Origin: Galactobacillus timonensis
Lineage (GTDB): Bacteria; Bacillota_I; Bacilli_A; Erysipelotrichales; Erysipelotrichaceae
DNA length: 64,000 nt
Assembly: GCF_900240265.1 (NCBI RefSeq)
Contig: NZ_LT964740.1
Coordinates: forward strand, 490,026-554,025
Reading direction: 5' to 3'
This document shows positions 33,284 to 43,900 of the stretch, piece after piece (the stretch's first letter is position 1; each line of letters starts with the position of its first letter). The translations under genes were made by a program, and so were the position numbers. The notes under the pieces were generated by a model. It saw only the letters and a list, made by a program, of their open reading frames with translations, ran no database searches and had not been told where the DNA came from.

Positions 33284-34211
33284 TCTCAAGGCACTGCCCA
33301 ATATCAAAATTGCCAATGTCACCGATGCCCAGCACGCCACCGGTGTCACCGTATTTCTGACGGATCATGGCGCAGTCACCGGTCTTGATGTTCGCGGTGG
33401 CGCACCGGCAAGCCGGGAAAGTGCCCTGTTGAATCCGCTGGCTGCCAATGACCGTGTCGATGCCGTTGTACTTGCCGGAGGCAGTGCGTTCGGACTTGAT
33501 GCGGCCTCAGGAGTCATGCAGTTTCTCGAGGAACGTCATCAGGGCTGGCCGGTTGCGGAAGGCGTTGTTCCGATTGTATGTGCCTCGTGCCTGTATGATC
33601 TTGAAGTTGTCGACAGCCGCATCCGTCCCACCGCAAAGGATGGCTATCTCGCCTGCAGTCTGGCAGGAAACTACCGGGATGGAAACTATGGCGCCGGTAC
33701 CGGAGCGACGGTGGGCAAGATTCTTGGACCTGAACATATGATGAAGGCAGGCATCGGCTCCTTTGCCCTGCAGGAAGGTGACCTCATGGTTGCGGCGGTT
33801 GTTGCCGTCAATGCGGCAGGAAACGTCGTCGATCCCAGGAACCAGCCCCTGGCAGGTGTGCGTGATGAACACAATCATATCCTTGATGCGGAAGAGGTAG
33901 TGAGCCATGCCCTGCTGACAAGCGGAACAAATACGACGATCGGTGTCATCCTGACCAACGGCGCCTTTGACAAGACGGAGCTGACCAAGATTGCCGGCAT
34001 GGGCCATGATGGCATGGCAAGAGCGATCCGCCCCGTTCATACGATGTATGACGGCGACTCTCTGTATGCCATGTCTCTCGACACTGTAAAAGCAGATATC
34101 AACGCCGCCGGTACGATGGCCGCAATTGCGGTGGAGCGGGCGATTCAAAATGCCGTGACGCATTGTGAAAGTGCCTATGGTATTCCGGCCTGGAAGGAGC
34201 TGAACCAATGA
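33267..34211 (+). CDS. P1 family (DmpA/NylC-type) peptidase
   Basis: A 314-residue Ntn-type hydrolase precursor. Motifs include KIANVTDAQHATGVTVFLTDHG, VDAVVLAGGSAFGLDAASGVMQFLEE, YGAGTGATVGKILG, and TNTTIGVILTNGAFDKTELTKIAGMGHDGMARAIRP, where the nucleophilic Thr of the autoprocessing site would lie before TIGV. Family members are aminopeptidases or beta-peptidyl/6-aminohexanoate hydrolases. AGAGGAAATGA precedes ATG 33267 (or ATG 33270). It overlaps trmD by 17 nt and the next peptidase by 4 nt. Confidence 0.9.
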   Translation: MMKEIDLKALPNIKIANVTDAQHATGVTVFLTDHGAVTGLDVRGGAPASRESALLNPLAANDRVDAVVLAGGSAFGLDAASGVMQFLEERHQGWPVAEGVVPIVCASCLYDLEVVDSRIRPTAKDGYLACSLAGNYRDGNYGAGTGATVGKILGPEHMMKAGIGSFALQEGDLMVAAVVAVNAAGNVVDPRNQPLAGVRDEHNHILDAEEVVSHALLTSGTNTTIGVILTNGAFDKTELTKIAGMGHDGMARAIRPVHTMYDGDSLYAMSLDTVKADINAAGTMAAIAVERAIQNAVTHCESAYGIPAWKELNQ

Positions 34212-35104
34212 CAAAGATTACGGAAGGAACAATCCCTTTTCTTGGACACGAAACCTACTACCGGATTGCGGGCGATCTGAGCAGCGGAAAGACGCCGCTT
34301 CTGTGCCTGCATGGCGGTCCGGGGAGTACGCACAACTATTTCGAAATCTTCGATGAGCTCGGCGAAGAGCGCCCCGTCATTTCCTATGATCAGATCGGCT
34401 GCGGAAACAGCTATCTCGACCATCATCCCGAGCTCTGGAACAAGGACACCTGGACCCATGAGCTTGAAACGCTGCGCATTGCTCTGCATCTGGATCATAT
34501 ACATCTGCTCGGTCAATCCTGGGGCGGGATGCTGGAAATCGCCTATATGATTGATAAGAAGCCGGTCGGTGTATCTTCCCTGATCCTTTCAAGCACACTG
34601 TCTTCGACCAGGCTGTGGGCAGGCGAGAATCACCGGCAGATTCACTATCTTCCCGAAAAGGAACAGGAAGCGATCCGCAGGGCGGAAGAATCGGGAAACT
34701 TCAATGATCCCGAATATCTCAGAGCCAATGAACATTTCATGGAGCTGCACTGTGCCGGTCCCTATGGCGAAAAGGATCCCGAATGCCTGAGGCGTACAAA
34801 AGCAGGCAGTGAAGCCTATCTCACTGCCTGGGGTCCCAACGAATATACGCCGACCGGGACGCTGAAAGACTTTGAATATTCCGATCGTCTGCAGGAAATC
34901 GATGTGCCGTGTCTCATCTGCAGCGGAACGGATGATCTGTGCACGCCGCTTGTAGCGAAGACGATGTACGACCGTCTGCCCCGTGCAAAGTGGATTCTCT
35001 ATCCCAATGCGCGCCACATGTGCTTCGTCGATGCCCATGATGCCTATATGAGGGATCTGAGAGACTGGCTGGACCGGATTGACCGGAACGAAATCAGTCA
35101 ATGA
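34208..35104 (+). CDS. pip: proline iminopeptidase-type alpha/beta hydrolase
   Basis: A 298-residue S33-family hydrolase. LLCLHGGPGSTHNYF (oxyanion hole), SYDQIGCGNS, the nucleophile elbow LLGQSWGGML, SGTDDLCTP (catalytic Asp) and NARHMCFVD (catalytic His) are all in place. It removes N-terminal proline from peptides. ATG overlaps the stop of the P1 peptidase (ATGA). Its 3' end overlaps the converging M24 peptidase by 11 nt. The grouping of peptidases here suggests peptide catabolism. Confidence 0.92.
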   Translation: MTKITEGTIPFLGHETYYRIAGDLSSGKTPLLCLHGGPGSTHNYFEIFDELGEERPVISYDQIGCGNSYLDHHPELWNKDTWTHELETLRIALHLDHIHLLGQSWGGMLEIAYMIDKKPVGVSSLILSSTLSSTRLWAGENHRQIHYLPEKEQEAIRRAEESGNFNDPEYLRANEHFMELHCAGPYGEKDPECLRRTKAGSEAYLTAWGPNEYTPTGTLKDFEYSDRLQEIDVPCLICSGTDDLCTPLVAKTMYDRLPRAKWILYPNARHMCFVDAHDAYMRDLRDWLDRIDRNEISQ

Positions 35105-36170
35105 CCTCAATATCCTTTGGATACCTGTTCAGCACTTCGACACCGTCTTCGGTGACGATGACAAGATCCTCGATGCGGACTCCCGTATCACCAGCCAGAT
35201 AGATACCCGGCTCAATGGAGTGGACATTGTTTACTTCCAGTACGGCATGATCGGCCATGGAGATATCGCCCTTTTCATGATCCGTAAGACCGATGAAGTG
35301 GCCGAGGCGGTGATTGAACTGCGGACCATAACCGCCCGTAGTAATAATATTGCGGGCGATGGCATCGATGTCGCTGCGCTTCATGCCGGCATGTTCCGCT
35401 TTCTCTGCATCTTCATTCGCTCTGCGCACCAGATTGTAAATGTTCGCCACCCGTTCATCGGGTGCTTTTTTGAAGTAGAAGGTACGCGTCATATCGGAGC
35501 AGTAGCCATGGAATTTGCAGCCGACATCAAACAGGACACAGTCCCCTTCCTTTACGACGGTATCATCCGGCATATGGTGCGGATCCGCCGCATTGGCTCC
35601 GAAAGAAACGATCGGCGGGAAGGAGAAGGATTCTCCGCCCAGCTCCTTGTAGATGGCCGCTGTCTGATCGGCAACTTCACGTTCCGTCACCCCTTCATGA
35701 ACAAGCGCCTTGAAACGGGCCATGGCCGCATCGTTGATGCGGGATGCGGTGCGCAGATATTCCAGCTCCGTTTCATCCTTGACTGCCCGTGCCGCATCGA
35801 CGGCTTTAGAACCGTTGATGATACCGGCCGCCGCATGCCGCTCAAATAACGGCAGAAGGAATACGGCTGCCATATTCTTATCGACACCAAGCACTTCGTC
35901 TTCGTGAACCGTCTTCTTCAGCAGGCCGATGACATCGTCGCCATCGCTGTACCATACGATGTCAAATCCATCCTCTTCACAGGGAAACAGGCGGTTCACA
36001 AACAGAACCGGCTTCTCATCCGTATGAAGATACAGGCCGAGAAACCTCTCTCCCGGCTCAATCATTTTTCCACTCAGCCAGTACACAGCCACCGGCTCCG
36101 TCACAATCATCTGCGACGCCCCAAGATCATGCAGGCGTGCAAGTACATTCTTTACGCGTTCTTCATTCAT
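35094..36170 (-). CDS. M24 family Xaa-Pro peptidase (short form)
   Basis: A 358-residue aminopeptidase P/prolidase-type enzyme. One creatinase-like N-terminal domain is followed by a pita-bread domain with metal ligands in VLFDVGCKFHGYCSDMTRTFYF, FNHRLGHFIGLTDHEKGDIS, NVHSIEPGIYLAGDTGVRIEDLVIV. It differs from the 601-residue M24B enzyme at 17.8-19.6 kb in lacking the second N-terminal domain. ATG 36170 with GAGGTGATATATCC is preferred. A TACAAT box and a CTAGG/CCTAG inverted repeat sit just upstream. Confidence 0.93.
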   Translation of the reverse strand: MNEERVKNVLARLHDLGASQMIVTEPVAVYWLSGKMIEPGERFLGLYLHTDEKPVLFVNRLFPCEEDGFDIVWYSDGDDVIGLLKKTVHEDEVLGVDKNMAAVFLLPLFERHAAAGIINGSKAVDAARAVKDETELEYLRTASRINDAAMARFKALVHEGVTEREVADQTAAIYKELGGESFSFPPIVSFGANAADPHHMPDDTVVKEGDCVLFDVGCKFHGYCSDMTRTFYFKKAPDERVANIYNLVRRANEDAEKAEHAGMKRSDIDAIARNIITTGGYGPQFNHRLGHFIGLTDHEKGDISMADHAVLEVNNVHSIEPGIYLAGDTGVRIEDLVIVTEDGVEVLNRYPKDIEVID

Positions 36171-36203
36171 GGATATATCACCTCGACAGCTAGGATTGTA
36201 CAC

Positions 36204-37211
36204 CTAGAAGGACGTATCATGACTGACAGTGACATCGCTGCTGTGTACTTCTACGCTTTCGCTGACAATGATCTCTGTTTCTTCATAGACATCATCCCCG
36301 GGCAAAGATGCAGGTGACGAGGAAGGCAGAGTCACAGCAGCTTCCTCAACAGGTTCTATTTCAATGACATCATTGATCTCCGGCAGAATCTCATCAGCAG
36401 TACTTTCCGCATATTCTTCCTGAAGCACAAGAAGAAATGCCTGTTGAACATTGCCGGAACGGTCCTTCAACTGATAAAGCACTTCCTGATCGTATTGCGG
36501 CTTCAGTTCGTCACTGCACTCGACGCTGTCCATGAGATCGCCATCCACTTCATCAACTGCCTCCTCAATGAAAGCGGCACAGGAAAAGGCTTCATCTTTG
36601 CCAACTGTCACTTCCGACTGTTTCAGTTTCAGTGAAGGCGCCGTCTCATCAACGATCACAATCCGAAGAACTGCATCCACCGCCCTGTCCCCGCGCGAAG
36701 CACGATACACTGCCAGCCGCACCTCCGGAACCGTGCATACAAAGGAATCGGGATAGCTCAGCACAATGCCCGAAGGAAGAAGCTCCTGCTTCACATAGGC
36801 TTTCGGATCAAACGTCATGCCTGTTGAAAGACGTATTTCCTTCTGCAGAAGCGGAACCGTCAGTTCCTCTACCGGCAGGGAAACATACAGATACATGCCT
36901 GCCGCAATCACAGCCCCAAGTGCAGCTGTGACAATCAGCGGAATCACCTTCGCCGGCCGCCGTGGAATCTGTACATCTTTCCCTGCCTCAATCGCCGCGA
37001 GCAGTTCTTTCATGTCTGCGTGATCAATCCACCTGCGGGCAACGGGCTTCACCTGTTCAACGCTCATTCCCCTTTCCAGCCCGAGACGGATTTCCCGCAT
37101 CTGCAGATAGTTCAGATTATGACCGCGGATCAGATCAACCCCGGCCGCCGTCAGCCGGCACAGCGCAAGATCCACTTCCTGCTGCTGCAGAGGCGTCAAC
37201 CGCTCAGCCAC
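36204..37211 (-). CDS. single-pass membrane protein with DUF5011-like extracellular domain
   Basis: A 335-residue protein starting at GTG 37211 (GGAGG 6 nt upstream; overlaps the sortase stop by 8 nt). Residues 35-82 carry two copies of a helical motif (YLQMREIRLGLERGMSVEQV and HADMKELLAAIEAGKDV) seen in many Firmicutes membrane proteins. The membrane segment is at 89-110, so the large C-terminal part is outside. DETAPSLKLKQSEVTVGKDEAF through VLYQLKDRSGNVQQAFLLVL (about 188-263) is an Ig-like DUF5011/HYR-type domain. The acidic Ser/Pro-rich tail has no sorting signal. Its position after the sortase suggests a role in displaying or assembling the adhesin; this is inferred. Confidence 0.8.
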   Translation of the reverse strand: MAERLTPLQQQEVDLALCRLTAAGVDLIRGHNLNYLQMREIRLGLERGMSVEQVKPVARRWIDHADMKELLAAIEAGKDVQIPRRPAKVIPLIVTAALGAVIAAGMYLYVSLPVEELTVPLLQKEIRLSTGMTFDPKAYVKQELLPSGIVLSYPDSFVCTVPEVRLAVYRASRGDRAVDAVLRIVIVDETAPSLKLKQSEVTVGKDEAFSCAAFIEEAVDEVDGDLMDSVECSDELKPQYDQEVLYQLKDRSGNVQQAFLLVLQEEYAESTADEILPEINDVIEIEPVEEAAVTLPSSSPASLPGDDVYEETEIIVSESVEVHSSDVTVSHDTSF

Positions 37212-37935
37212 ACGGATCCTCCGCCCGCACTGCCTGCAGCACAAAGCGGCGGTCGGCCGAACCGGCTTCGCAGGTCACCAGCGTCACTATTCCTCGGCCG
37301 TCATACACGATGCCGCTGCGCTTTTTGAGAAGATAGGGAACCGTCTCCAGAAACATCTTTTCTCTTCCTCCCTCTTCAAAGTCACTGTCCGCCCAGCCGG
37401 TATATACCCCGGGCTGGCTGAGATCATAAGCCCCGAAGGAAACGATCGTATAACGCTCATTGCCCATGGCACTTTCCACATCCACATACCGGTTTTGCTC
37501 AAAGTATCCGGCTTCCTGGAATTTCCTGAGAAAGGTAAACCGCACATTCTCGCTGCGGCTTGCATGGCCATAGATCACCTTGTTTTCCCCGGCAAGTTCA
37601 TTGCGCGCAATGAAGATCATCCCGGCCGGATCTTGACGTCCAAGAAGATCATGTCCCAGCGCATAATCCGGATCCCCCGTCGATACAACCGGAAGCGACA
37701 CCGCCTCTTCAACGCCTTCGATATGCAGTACAAGGTACACATCCGGATTCACGCTCTGCCAGTCCGCCAGCGAATAAAGATTCCGTTCCCGGCCGGCTTC
37801 CTCGATATCCATGGAGGAAGGAATCCGGGAAACAGAATCATCCTCGCCAACCTGTTTCAGGAAGACAAGGGCGGCGCACGGGGCCAATACGGCGAACACA
37901 AGTGAACACTTCACCCACAGCTTCAACCGCATCAT
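37204..37935 (-). CDS. srtB: class B sortase
   Basis: A 243-residue transpeptidase with an N-terminal membrane anchor (about 5-27). The sortase triad is visible: His124 in VIYGHASRS, Cys222 in TLVTCEAG and Arg230 in DRRFVL. The class B helical insertion lies between (DFEEGGREKMFLETVPYLL). SrtB enzymes recognise NPxT- or PxTG-type motifs and attach proteins to peptidoglycan or build pili. The start codon overlaps the adhesin stop (ATGA), so the adhesin is the obvious substrate, yet no sorting signal is visible in it. Confidence 0.93.
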   Translation of the reverse strand: MMRLKLWVKCSLVFAVLAPCAALVFLKQVGEDDSVSRIPSSMDIEEAGRERNLYSLADWQSVNPDVYLVLHIEGVEEAVSLPVVSTGDPDYALGHDLLGRQDPAGMIFIARNELAGENKVIYGHASRSENVRFTFLRKFQEAGYFEQNRYVDVESAMGNERYTIVSFGAYDLSQPGVYTGWADSDFEEGGREKMFLETVPYLLKKRSGIVYDGRGIVTLVTCEAGSADRRFVLQAVRAEDPCG

Positions 37936-40900
37936 TCGATCCCCGTCCGCCGGCGGCGGACCTTTTCAATCCGTGTCAAAATGCGCTGGTTCGGCCTGTA
38001 GTTGCGTACGGTATCTGTCGCATAGGCAGCTTTCGGCACGAGGATCGTGCAGGCATTTCCAACAAGATAGCCTAGGGGCGTCCGTGTCTCACACAGCTCC
38101 ACCGCTACCCCATAGCGAAGCCCGTCCACCTCAAAGCCACCGCGGCTGACATGAACTGTCTCTGTAGTTCCTTCACTTTCAATGACATAGCCGCCTTCCG
38201 CAAGCGAAGGAAGCACGACGCTTCCATCGATGCCCGTATAACCTTTGAATATAGGCTGTTCTTCCTGTTCCCTGCGAATCTCGACAAACACACCGGGACG
38301 GCCGATCGTTTCCAGAGCGTTGTCCTTCCCCTTTTCCAGATACCAGTACGATGATCCATCGCTCACCGTTACCGAGATCACATTTCCTTCTTGTTCTTCA
38401 AGGAAAGAGATCTTCAGTTCCGCCGCCTCCATCCAGAAAACGGCACCACTGACCATTCCTTCTTCCAGATGTACATTCACCCCGTGCGTGCTCAGGTCAT
38501 AGCCTGTTTCAGCTGCCGTGATCGTCCAGCTCACTCCATCATAGGCAAGCTCACTTTGGCCGCTCTTGCTTGCGGCATGGACATCCTCAAACGAGGGGAC
38601 CGATGCGGTCCTACGAATGGTTCCCATAACCGTTTCATCAACCGCAATGCCATCCGGCAGCTGCTCCACGACCTCTTCAAACGTCAATGGCACAGAACCA
38701 ACGGCCATCGTTTTTTCAACCCGAATGCCGCCGCTGATATACGTACCGATCATTCTTCCGGAAACTGCAGGTACATCGCGGCGGACAATCACCGGCGCCG
38801 CATTCTCATTTCCTTCTTCCACCAGCACAGCCGACTGAATCACCTGTCCGGAAACGGGGTCAGAGAACACATCGGTGCCCGGACCATATTGAATGGAGCG
38901 GATGCGGTAGCGGCGGATCTGATCACGGGGCACCTTCTCTTTGATCGATACAACGGTTCCCTTCTGCAGTGTTCCAGCCGCCCGCACAAGATCCCGGTAC
39001 AGAAACGGTGCCGCATCCGATGTGCCGTGCACAGGAACCGGAATCACACCTGAAAACACACTTCCTTCCAGGCGGGAAACGGAAACCTGATTGTCCTCGA
39101 CAGCTTCGATGCGGTAAATGTTCATGGCTCCGTTTTCCTTTGCCGGCCACACAATCACTTCATCGCCCGCTGCCGCGCCCTTGCCAAGATCCGAAATCCG
39201 TAACCGCGACGGGAAGGAAGAGTCCTCTTCCATTGCCTGCGTGTCCAGTTCCCGCAGCGTAAACCAGGCATTGTCGAGCTTTGTTTCACGCTGATCCTGA
39301 TCCACCTTCATCACCTCAACCTTAAGACGGCGAAGACGGTTTTCAAGCGCCGCCTGAATCCGCTTGGTACCGGGCTGCGCATTCAGCGTGAAGCGATGAC
39401 ACACCTCATTGGTCCCGTAGTCATAGCCTTCCGGCAGACTCCATTCACATGCCATGTAGGTTCGTCCCCACTTGAGACTGGAAACTGCCAGCGTACCCGT
39501 AACGTTTTCAGGATCTGTGACCGTGAAGGCTTCCGTGGTACCGCTGAGGGGATGCCGGTACCACCAGGTTCCTGCAGGAAGGCTGTCCGTTTCAATGGCG
39601 CCGTAGGCATCACTGGTCAAAGAGGTAGTCCGTTTTGTCAGTTCCTGATCCGAAAAGACATCGATCGTCGTCCATGAAAGAGGTCGATTGTGCTGCGAAG
39701 GATCAATGAGACGAAGATACTGGCTGCCGCTGGTTCCTTCAAAGACAGGCAGTGCGGACTCCAGATGTTCCTGTTCTGCACTGGAAAAGACAACATTTCT
39801 TTCCTGCATCACATAGCCCATATCATCCCTGAGCTGCAGCACAGCCGTGGCGTTGGCATCCGAGCGCAGATATTGATTGTCTATGATCTCAACATGGGGA
39901 TGATCTGCCGGAAGCGTAAACAAAGCTGTCTTTGGAAACATTGCCTTAAGATCGTAGAGCGTATCCGGCTTCAGAAAGCGGATCTCCTCCAGTGTCAGCC
40001 GGTCCGGATCGATCTTCTCCTGTACAGGAAAGCTGCGATCATCTGCACTCCGCCGAAGACGGACATAGCTTCCATTGTCATTCCTGCCGGTTTCCTGAAT
40101 CACATACGTACTCCCCTGATAGTCCAGCTGATCTCCAGTGACCATAGCCAAAGCCGATGCCGAGAAACGGGCAAAGGAATCCGGATCATCCTCCTTTGTC
40201 AGGATCATTGGATCCCCGTTCTCATCCGTCAGTTCCACGGAATTTTCACTGATCGCTGCAATTTCATACAGCGTGTCATCGAGGATCACGTGCTGGTGAG
40301 GCCGTTTTGGACCATTGCGTATCAGTTCAAGCTGATGCCAGCTCAGTCCGTCTTCCTTCTTCACCTGAAAGATCAGCTGCGGCTGTGTCTCTTGAACCGG
40401 TGAACGTTCACTTTCATCCCGGATCGCATGATAAACGTAGGTATAGCGAACACCGTCTTCACTCTCCAGATACACGGTACCCGGATCCCTGCCATAAACG
40501 GCCGTAAATACGGTGCCATCCTTTTCAATCGCCATCCCCTCCATCATTTTCTGATGGAGATCATCCGCCGCTAACGGCGCATCATCCTCCAGCGCATAGA
40601 AAACGGTTTTTTCATAGACCGGGTCCCGGGCAAGTACAGAGGTTCCGTTTTCTGTTTCATAGGCATGGTCATACAGCACATGCGCCCGATCGTCGATGTA
40701 GAAGGTGTCACGTTCCATCAGCCGGCGCCGATATGGGAAGGTAAAGCTGTCGCCGACGGCAAACGCTGCACCGTTTGTTTCTTCAAGATTGACATAATCC
40801 CAGAAGGATACGGGAGTGATCGGCTTCACCTGATCCTCATTGATTTCATAGCGCCCTTTGCGGGACTGTACGACATAGACAGAATGCAGAGGATCCCTGA

Positions 40901-43900
40901 AAAGAACCGTATATGCCTCGCCGCTTCCATCCGTAAAGCTATCCCCTGCCTGCAGATTCTTTCCCTTCACATCCGCAGCCCGCAGTGTTTCAACGCTCTC
41001 ATGGTCAGCCCACGCATACAGGTGCAGGGATCCATCCGCAATCAGACTGTTCTCCCCCTGCCTGACCGTGTTCCATTGCAGATCAATCTCCTTTTCTACT
41101 CGATCCGTGACCGTAAATGTCACATCTTCCATGGTGATATGGATTGCCTTCGCGGCAGGAAGAACCGCCGTCGTTTCCAGCAGATATTCCTTTCCGTCTT
41201 CAATCGTCGATGCCCGGACACTGACATCATCCTTCGAAACAATGGTGTACTTCCGGTCATTGCGTACAAACACTCCCGCCGCTATTTCCTCCTCGGTAAT
41301 GGAGTCAAAAGGCAGCGGTTCAATTTCAAGGATTTCTTCCTTTTCCACCGGCCGGGTAAAGGCATATCCCGGCTCAAGACCACGTACGCCAATCGATTCT
41401 GCGCTGTTCAGCAGCTCCTCATACGTAATCGCACCCGACACCGTCGCCGGTGTCACATCGTACGTATTTCCACGGCTGTCAACGACCGTGTATTCCGGCT
41501 CCCTGATCTGTGTGACGGTAAATGTTTCCCGGCTTTCAATTTCTTCCGGAATATCATCCCAGCTGATCCACCGGCCAAGAGTCACCACGTGTTCGCCGGC
41601 TTCACTTTCAACAACCACGGTCTCCGCCGTTTTCCGCAGGATCGAAAAAGTGATCTCTTCACCATCAAACGTCAGCGAAAAACTTTCACCGGCATGCATT
41701 GTTCTTGGGTCCGGAAGATCATAGGCCGAAGGTTCCACGTTATCGAGATCCACCGTAAAGCTGCGGGCAGGATGAATGATCATCGAATCTTCATAGACAC
41801 GGCCGACCGTATAGTGGATGCCATCGTATATAAAACGATGCCCGCTGAGAACCGGGTCCTGATCGCAAAGAGCGCGCACCGTTTCAAGACTGGGTACCGT
41901 GGAAGCATTGACAAGGACATTTTCCGACAGCCCGGTGTGGACCGCTGTTAGTACATTATCTTCAATGGATTCCACCCGCAGCTCATAGGCAGCGCTCTCA
42001 TCATCCTTTTCATCCGAAGTTCCATGATGTTGCAAAGGAACACGGATCGTAACAAGATCCCCTTCCTTCTTTCCATCAAAAGGATAGCGTGACAGCACGA
42101 GAGGCTCTTCCACAGACACTTCCTTCGCTGCCTGCACAGAATAGACACCGTTTTCCGCCTTCAGAATTTCATACTGCCAGCCGCCCAGTCCAAAGCGATC
42201 CCCTGGCTTGAGCGTACTGTACTCGGCCAGCTGCCAGTACGTCAGCTCCGGCTGTTCCATGCGGCCGCTATTGATATCCAGTCCCAATGCCATCGGGTCA
42301 CGGCTGAGGCTGCTGATCCTGGTTTCATAGATTCGAAATCCGGCGCCGTTGATCTTGATGGCCGGCTCTTCTTCATCCTGCTTGATGAGTTCCAGCTCCA
42401 CATCCCGCAGCGCATTGGCAAACGACATAGAAGAAACAGTACCCGGTGCGCCTGTCCGCATGCTCCAGACATCGTCGTTCAACAGATAGGCATCACTGGT
42501 CTCAACCTCTTTGATCCACCACGTTCTTTCTGCCGGCAGTAAACCTGCAATATGCAGGACACCGTTGGCATCGCTGGCAAACCTGCGCACCGTCGTTCTG
42601 TCCCCATTGAGCAATGGATAATACAACCTCTCCTTGCCGACCTGGTCGGCCTGGCCGTCTGCGTCATCTTTGGTGACGCGGTCGCCATGGTTGTTTCTCC
42701 AGCGAAGGTCATTGAGACTGTCGCTGTGATACTGCCGCTCCGGATCTTCTTTCCATCCAAGATAGTACACGGCATTCTGGCCGGCAATCGCATTGCCGTA
42801 TTCATCGACTTTCTGAATCTTCAGATCCGATGTCTTCAGCTTGAAGGACAGCTGATAGGAAGCTACAGGATCCTCAGCCGTCTCGGCAAACAGCTTCTGA
42901 TAGACGCCGCTGGTATAGACAATGGCGCCGGCCATCATGTTGTTCCAAAGCTCCGGCCGCCGTTGAAATGTCAGCGTTTTTCCCGAAGCTGTATCGTAGC
43001 CTTCATAGTAAAGATCGTCGATATCTACATGCAGCGTATTGCCTTCGGTCTGAAAATGGATGCCGTCATGACTCTCTCTGGAATCCTCTTCGAACCATGA
43101 AAGAATGCCTTCACTGTCCGTCAGACTTAATGTCTCATCCCAGCCAAGGCTGTACTGACTCACCCCATGCCAGCTGTCCGCAAATGAAGGGACACGGTCA
43201 TAATTGTCTACGAGATTCATGATCGAACTCATGAGTGAATCGATGCCATCCTGCCCGAACGTACATGCGCGCAGCTGTTTCTGCGGTGCCCCGCATTTCT
43301 GAAACGTCGTATAAATGTGCTGGTAGAGCGGCGCCTGAATCTCCTTCCAGATCAGAAGCTGCGTCGCAATGTAGGCATCATAGGAGCTGCCTGTCATCGG
43401 ATGACCGTAGCCGAAATAGGCGATGCGCTTCACCCGCAGCTGCTGATCGCCGCTCAGATTTTCCATGGATGGAGAATAGAACGGTCCTGTTCCATCTTCC
43501 AGTCCATTGGAAATTCCCGGCTCCAGACAGTACGCAGGCCTGCCATCGAGGCTCATCATCGCAAAAAAACGATACTTTCCAGGCGCATTGGGCGCATCGT
43601 AAGACGCAATGAAGCCTTCCGACATCAGCTGCGTTGCAGAGGCCAGTCCTGAACGGCGCATCCGTGCCGCCGCATGCCCGAGCGTCTCCCCTTCGCCAAA
43701 ACCAAGCGAAACCTCCACCGGCTGCGACTCTTCCACTCTGACACTGGAGCTTTCTTCTACGGTTCCCTGGGAAGGTACAGCTGCAGGAGCTTCTTCGCCG
43801 TTACTTCCCTCCTTGCTTGTTTCCTCTTCAATCACTTCAACCGATGGTGAAGCAGACGGCACAGGTTCGCCGCTTTCTTCCACAGGCGGCGAAGGATCCG

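Noticed and set aside
40665..41951. 428-codon plus-strand frame inside the adhesin gene
   Set aside because: Antisense of a repeat-rich coding sequence, rich in Arg/His, no ribosome site.
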